From contig ML991844.1 in assembly GCA_010094025.1 (NCBI GenBank), forward strand, positions 80,310 through 144,309: a stretch of 64,000 nucleotides of DNA, in the 5' to 3' direction. Below, in pieces: positions 58,367 to 64,000 of the stretch. A program made the position numbers and the translations under genes. Position 1 is the first letter of the stretch; every line of letters starts with the position of its first letter. The notes under the pieces were generated by a model, which worked only from the letters and a program-made list of their open reading frames with translations, made no database searches and was not told where the DNA came from. This DNA comes from Viridothelium virens (taxonomy: Eukaryota; Ascomycota; Dothideomycetes; Trypetheliales; Trypetheliaceae).

Positions 58367-58381
58367 GTTAGCATAACAGGG
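58367..58381 (+). repeat. short telomere-like TTAGGG stretch
   Basis: TAGGGTTAGGGTTAG is two and a half units of the fungal telomere repeat, followed by GGGGGTAGGGTCC words. It is too short to be a telomere. Confidence 0.5.
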
Positions 58382-58579
58382 GGTAGGGTCCTTTAGTAGG
58401 GTCCTTTAGTTTTAACCTTGTCCAAATCACTCCAAATTTTAACAGCTTATAAAGCAAGCTAAAATAAGCATTTTTTATTAATTAATTACTATTATAAACT
58501 AATTCCTTTAATAAGAAAAATAGTAATTAGGGTTAAAGTAGAATTTTTTTAATGGGGTGATACAGCCGCATAGCTGCAC

Positions 58580-59165
58580 TGTGCGGCAGGCTAAGTTAGC
58601 AGCAACCACCACAGCACAATCTATTTAGCAGTATACGCAGCAGCAACTTAAATAGCGCCTCCAGTAGTTAATTAAGTAGGGCTAATTTAGCAGCTATTTG
58701 AATGATAGTTGGAGCAGCAAATCCAGTAGCAGTTTAGCAGCAAGTTGAATAGTATACTGAACTGTTGATTGAACAGCCAATTAAGCATCAAATAGGCAGC
58801 CAATTCAGCAGCTAATTTAGCAGCCAATTCAGCAGCTAATACAGCAGCTGATTTAGAAGTAAGTCCAGTAGCATAGCTAGCAGCTATTCAGATGATGAGT
58901 GGAGCAGCAAGTTAGGCAGCAAACTGAGCAGCATATCCAGCAGTAAATTAAGCAGCAGATTAGCAGCAGATTGAGCAGGAGTTTAAGCAGCTAATTTATT
59001 AACAATTTAAAGCACAATTGGAACAGTAATTAAGTTATAATAAAGTAGCCAGTTAAGCAGCATGTCTAACAGCTAATTAAGCAGCACGTCCAGCAGCCAG
59101 TTAAGCAGCACGTCTAACAGCAAATTAAATAGCCAATTTATTAGCCTAACTAACAGTTACTTTAA
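58580..59165. repeat. CAG-rich degenerate low-complexity array
   Basis: Many AGCAG words at roughly 15-25-bp spacing (AATTTAGCAGCCAATTCAGCAG-like) run through about 580 bp. It may be a decayed Gln-rich coding repeat or minisatellite. Similar CAG-rich DNA precedes repeat D near 52380 and occurs at 52880-53045. Confidence 0.6.
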
Positions 59166-60305
59166 AACCCCAATAGCCACCCAATATTTTGACTATATTA
59201 CGGCGTATAAGGTAATTATTTATAAAGCATGCTAGTATGCAGTATGGCCCAATTAAATTAAGAGTTATTTAAAAGGGAAACAGTATTAAATAACAGCTTT
59301 AATAGCAATAATAATTGCTATAAAGGTTTAGAATTAACCCAACATTATTTAATTACTTAATAAGTTTGAGGTTCTTACCGCAGTTAATTAGCTAATTAGC
59401 CAACTCCTATTATATATAAATAGCATTTAATATTAATTTTAGCCCAAATAATATTATTTTATATGCCGCAATTAATAAGTTTTTAAATAGCATTTACAAG
59501 ATAGTTATTAATAGTCTATTAATAAATAGCGGGGTGGATTTAGTAAGCACAAAGCAGCAATAGTTTAGCAGCAATTTAAAATATACACCAAATCCATCCA
59601 TTGCCAGTGCTTTTTTTTTAATTATTATAGATCCCAATATTTCACTGTATAATACCCCAAGCAGGCTATAGCAGAGCAAGCACCAGCCCTACCTCCAGCA
59701 GAAGCATAGTAATAAGCATGGGAGGCAGCTAATTATTAATTTTAGCAGCTGCAGCAAAAGGCAGCTAATATTATCCAGCCATAAAAGCAGCGTAAGGCTA
59801 ATCTATAGCTGCAATAAATAGGGTGGCGTCCATATTTAGAAGAATCTAGTTAGGAGGAATTAATTACAGTTATATAAAAGCCCAAGCTAAATAATAAAAA
59901 TTAAGCTAGCGGGAGATAATCCCATTAATATTAGTATTAAAGTAAGCAGGATGTAGTAGCAGCTAAGCTAAAGTAATAAAAGAAGATTGCTGCAGTTATT
60001 TAATAAGTGATAAGTAATATTGCATAGATTTATCAGCAAACTGTAGCTATTAAAGTGGGCATATCTATTTAATTAAAAGCAGTTTAGGATTAGGCTCAGC
60101 AGACCTAATATTAGCTATTAAAGGTGTATATGGATGCGGATTAGGTGGAGAAACAGCAGCTATGGAATAAAATATTGATATTTTTTGTCTAAACACAAGG
60201 TAAGCATGATTGGGACAGCCCTTAGTACAAATTTACACAGCCACAGCGTTAAGTATCTTAATAAATAATGTATAAAGTTTATAAAGTAGTCCACTGTCTA
60301 TCCAC

Positions 60306-60630
60306 AGCAGGCGGTTACGCAGGCAGTTACGCAGGCAATAAAGCAAGCAATCCAGCAGGTAATCCAGCAGTTTAATAAAACAGCAGTCCATATATTAATA
60401 ATAAGCAAGAAGATAAAGCAGATAAGGCAGCAGCTGCTAAGCTGGATAATAATAAACCCCCCATTAGCGCGATTTAGCAAGCTTGCTTAGAATTTTACAT
60501 CCAGCTACTTAACCAGCACTTTTATAAGCATAAATATAAATATGCAATTATTTATGCGGCTGTGGTACTTAGAATTTTATCCACTAATTAAATATAGCAA
60601 AGACCAGATATATATTTACCTGTTTTGTCC
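60306..60630 (+). repeat. repeat D, copy 2
   Basis: It matches 52356-52667 with mostly transition differences. It is terminated at about 60631 by an element A copy. Confidence 0.65.
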
Positions 60631-60631
60631 T

Positions 60632-60715
60632 AGCTAAGAGGATCGCATGAATAAACCATAATTTGTCCTAATTAGGCTAGGGTTGGGGTGTTGCTAAACC
60701 CGTTTAGGCGGGCCC
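60632..60715 (+). repeat. repeat element A, truncated copy
   Basis: About 84 bp (CTAAGAGGATCGCATGAATA through GTTTAGGCGGGCCC) repeat the start of the next copy, which follows immediately. The tandem partial-full arrangement is like that at 54653. Confidence 0.7.
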
Positions 60716-61660
60716 TATCTGAGAGGATTGCATGAATAAACCATGATTTATCCTGATTAGGCTAGGGTTGGGGTATTGCTAAACCTGTTTAGGCGGGCCC
60801 AAGGGGTTCTTTTATGGTGTCTGTAAGGTTTATTTATTTACTTTTTCACCCCAATTACTAAAGGCAAATATAGTATTAATTATGTTATATAATTTAGAAG
60901 AACCTAATTTTTATTTTAGATTACAGAAATAAAAGTGTGGAAAAAAAGTGTGAGAAATCCTTATAATTATAATAATAAAGTTCTGCTGGAATATATAAAT
61001 TATAACTGCCGCAGTAAGAGGAATATTAAAATAATAATAAATAGCAGTAACTGCCCCTAAATATACTATTATTATAAAAGAGGCTAAACAGCAGCTTTAT
61101 TATCTTTAGTAATATTATATTTTTATTTATTAATAATATGTAATTACAATTAAAAATTTATAAACACATCTCTATAATTATTACATACTCTTAATTAATA
61201 TATAGACAGCATTTATTAAAAAATACTATTATTAATAAATTAAAAAGCCCAAAAAAATAGATTAGCTGTTATTAATATGCCCGCTATTTTTAATATTAAG
61301 TCTGCTATTAAAAGGGTTTTATTATACCATTATAATATGTAATTATTTAATAATTAATTAAAACACGCTATAAATATATTAAAAATAAAAATACTGCTTA
61401 TTATGGTATAAAAAGGATGTAAATAGCTACTTTAAATAAGTTTTTTTATAAATATTTTTTTAAATAAGTGCATAACAGTAATACTTTATTATTTAAATAA
61501 GTTATATTAATGTATTATTTAAGCAGTAAGCAATTATTAATTCTCTTTTAAATAAATAAAAAAGCACATAAAAATAAGTAAAGCAAAAGGCATAAGTAAT
61601 TAATATAAAAGTAGCTAAAAATAACCAAACTAGCTGGTATAATTAAATAGGTTAGCCGTC
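60716..61660 (+). repeat. repeat element A, full-length copy
   Basis: Colinear with 55220-56170 over about 0.95 kb, more strongly AT-converted. It abuts LTR copy 2 at 61667. Confidence 0.75.
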
Positions 61661-61666
61661 ACATTT

Positions 61667-62076
61667 TATTATGAACGCTCCTGACCAAGGACGCGTTGGA
61701 GGTAGCCACTACTTATAGTGCACCAATCGCGTAACACTAGGCGCGTCTCGCAACAGGAGTAAGTGAGGACGTGGCATGGACACCTTAACCATCTCGCAGC
61801 GAGATGAGCAAGATCTTACCTCGCAGAGAGCGAGATGATATCTCGCCCTCCTTGCTGTAACACCAGTGAGAAGGAAGGTTATAGTGGAGAAGGAAGGAAT
61901 ATTTAAGGAACTAAGTTTTAAGCATACTTTTATTCTTTTTTTTGCGTTTTATTACTTTACTGTATTATACTAAAATTATATCTATAATTAGTTACAAGCT
62001 ATATTAAATAAGACCTTATTTATTATTAAGTTGTTTAAAGCTTAGTAACCCTTCTTATATTATTGGATCCTTAACA
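61667..62076 (+). repeat. LTR copy 2 of the retroelement (less mutated)
   Basis: About 410 bp matching 51748-52146. It keeps many C and G positions that are T or A in copy 1 (CTCGCAGCGAGATGAGC here against CTTGCAGCAAAATAAGT there), though its first bases (TATTATG) are themselves converted. It ends GGATCCTTAACA. Confidence 0.65.
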
Positions 62077-64000
62077 CTCCGCTTTTATGTAAAAAACTTT
62101 GAGACCCTTTTACATACCTGCTATAAGCTGTGCTTATACCAGGGGGTATAGGCTTATAATATAATAAAACGCCCTTAAGGATGAGTTAATTAGGATCCAC
62201 TCCGCAGTTAGAGTCCCGCACCAAAGCCTTATTAAAAAAAGGTAAGGTGGGATAACCTAATAAGTACTTTAGGGAAAGAAGTAAGTTGGAAGAATAACTG
62301 TGCTAAATCTAACTCTACTTCTTATTTAAAAGAATTCTAAATAATTAATAGACTTTGGTAGCCTTATTATACTTAAGAGGACAGGCCCAGCATTAGATAA
62401 AACCCAAATTAATTTTATATTTTAATAATTTGGAGGACCCTAATAGTTTTTTTGTAAAATTCCCTTAATTTAAAAAAGAGCTTAAATAAATTTTTGGGAT
62501 TTTTAATAAAGTTAAAATAGCGGAGTAAGCAGTTTAGAACCTGGTACAAAAAATTTTAACAGCGGATTACGCAGCTAAGTTCCAAAAATATTCTAATAAA
62601 TTAGAATAGAATAATAAAGCGCTACAACTTATGTATTAAAGAGGACTTAAGGATAATATTAAAAATAAGTTAATGTGCTACAGCGGCTTTATTAATATAT
62701 TGCAAGAACTTATTAATACCTTAATTAAACTGGATAATAAGCTTTACGCAAGGCGTATAAAAAAGTAATTAGCCCTATATATTTTAATAAGAAGAATAAG
62801 AGGAATTACTTAATGTTATAATAATAGTAAACCAATGGAAGGAGTTTAATACTCCAACCTTATGCAAAGTAAGAAGGAAAAGGGTGCCTAAACTAAAAAA
62901 AAATGCTATACTTATAAAAAACCAGGGCATATAGCAAAAAATTGTTAATCTAAGAATAAGGTAGATCGCAGGGAAGAATTTAATATAGCAACCTAAGTTT
63001 ATTTAGGAGAAGATAAGATTATTATTAACAAATTAATAAGTAATAATAATATTAAGAACTTAGATATTTTTTAGTATTAAATATTTAATAATAAATCTAA
63101 CGCAGAGGAAAGTACTTTATGGGAAGAAATTATAAACCCTGTAAACAGCTAAGAGGACTTACTGGAAATTACTTACAGCATCCAGGGAGAGGTAGCAATG
63201 TAAAGGAAGCATAAAAATTATGTGTACTTAATATTAAAAATAGAGGATTACCTAGATTATAAAATCCTAAGAAGATGTGTAATGTAAAGCTATAAGATTT
63301 ATTATGCTTATGTTATAACACGCCCCAAACTTCTAATAATTATATAGAATTTAGAATAATGGAATTTTAAATACTAAAAGGAGGTTTATAGACTCTTATA
63401 GCATCCTGACTATAATTAAATAACCGGATGGGAGTAATATTAAAATAATACATATAAAAAGTATTAATAAGATAAAGAATAAAATAAAAAAAGGTTATAA
63501 CACCAACTTTGGTATTTTATTAAATATGGGCTTAAGGATTGTGTATTTTATTAAGAGCAGGAAAGTAAGCATAATTAATTAAGTAAAAAGTTCTATAAAA
63601 AAAAGGAGACCTGCCTATACCACAGATTAGGTAATAATATAGCTTGGGGAAGGAGTAGATCTGAACAGGGATTATATCCAAAACCACCTTACAAACTGTC
63701 TATGTGTAAAATAATAAACTAGCTAAAATATGTTAGCATTATATGTGTTAAACACCGCTAAGAGCAAGTGGATTATTGTGTGAAATATTAATATAATAAC
63801 TTAAATTGCTATAAATATTACCTGGATTATAAGGATATAAAACCAGAATAATAAGCCTGCTATAACACTGCTAGGAAGATAAATAATAAAAAGAGAAAAG
63901 TTAATAACTTTTTATAAAGGGGGTATAAGTAAGTTGTAATATAATATCCCCTAGCAAAGTAATAATAGGATTATTTAAGATTAAGGTTAAGATTAAAAAC
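62077..64000 (+). mobile_element. RIP-degraded LTR-retrotransposon internal region (gag remnant)
   Basis: Downstream of the LTR, the broken plus-strand translation includes a decayed CCHC zinc knuckle at 62904-62945, CYTYKKPGHIAKNC, where the second Cys is now Tyr (TGT to TAT). A basic segment SKNKVDRREEFN follows. This is a typical gag nucleocapsid motif of LTR elements. The rest to the window edge is stop-rich and unresolved. The second LTR of this copy would lie outside the window. Confidence 0.6.

Larger units (their letters stand above)
50150..64000. repeat. AT-rich, RIP-degraded repeat block
   Basis: From about 50.15 kb to the window end the composition changes sharply to AT-rich DNA crowded with TA, TAA and TTA. 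Long open frames vanish. Where repeat copies can be compared, differences are mainly C/T and G/A transitions, and decayed coding stretches carry TAG/TAA where Gln or Trp codons are expected. This is the signature of repeat-induced point mutation. It contains nested transposon and helicase remnants listed separately. No functional gene is expected. Confidence 0.88.

Noticed and set aside
58367-58381. Possible chromosome end
   Set aside because: Only about 2.5 telomere units, with sequence continuing for 5.6 kb beyond; at most an interstitial remnant.
56877-60480. Small minus-strand frames of 60-72 codons rich in Leu, Ile, Cys and Tyr
   Set aside because: Their composition is what AT-rich or CAG-rich RIP-mutated DNA gives on the reverse strand.
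1-64000. CRISPR array, prokaryotic operons or rRNA genes
   Set aside because: None seen; the repeats present are a minisatellite and transposon remnants, and the gene structure is eukaryotic.

Overview
The window is nuclear DNA of a filamentous ascomycete (Pezizomycotina). The genes carry several short GT-AG introns, mostly 50-80 nt, with CTAAC/CTAAT-like branch sites. The gene set is fungal: a SEA-complex RTC1, an HMT1-type ABC transporter, a LaeA-like methyltransferase, a GH76 mannanase, a Pth11/rhodopsin-type membrane protein and a secreted tyrosinase. The last 14 kb shows heavy C-to-T/G-to-A decay typical of repeat-induced point mutation (RIP). I cannot fix the class from sequence alone.

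Layout: 1-50 kb is an ordinary gene-bearing block with no obvious operon-like or single-pathway cluster. From left to right it holds: the 3' end of an unknown gene (+); a zinc alcohol dehydrogenase (-); a glycine-zipper protein (+); a LaeA-like methyltransferase with seven introns (-); an HMT1-like ABC half-transporter (-); RTC1/WDR24 (+); a tyrosinase (-); a 3.4-kb gap containing a palindromic minisatellite; a rhodopsin-like seven-TM protein (+); a secreted type-B carboxylesterase (-); an F-box/propeller protein (+); a tRNA-Leu; GH76 (+); the exon-junction protein Y14 (-); a patatin phospholipase with a zinc-finger tail (-); a 140-aa orphan (+); a BuGZ/ZNF207 homologue (-); an NDUFAF3-like complex I assembly factor (-); a coiled-coil protein (+); and a fructosamine-3-kinase-like protein (-). 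I rebuilt spliced models by hand. In every multi-exon model the exon lengths sum to whole codons, and family motifs run across the junctions.

From about 50.1 kb to the window end the sequence turns abruptly AT-rich and has no intact gene. It is a nest of RIP-degraded repeats: two copies of an LTR with adjoining internal sequence (one with a decayed gag zinc knuckle), two decayed telomere-linked RecQ-helicase-like pseudogenes, a roughly 565-bp element present in four full or partial copies, CAG-rich low-complexity DNA and a short TTAGGG-like stretch. This looks like a subtelomeric or other heterochromatic AT isochore next to a normal gene block.

The most striking single feature is a tRNA-Leu(CAG) gene at 28846-28990. 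It seems to contain both a canonical anticodon-loop intron and a 54-nt GTAAGT...GCAG insertion inside the T-loop. Removing the insertion restores a perfect T-arm and a paired acceptor stem. Gene functions are inferred from motifs read by eye; no database search was run.
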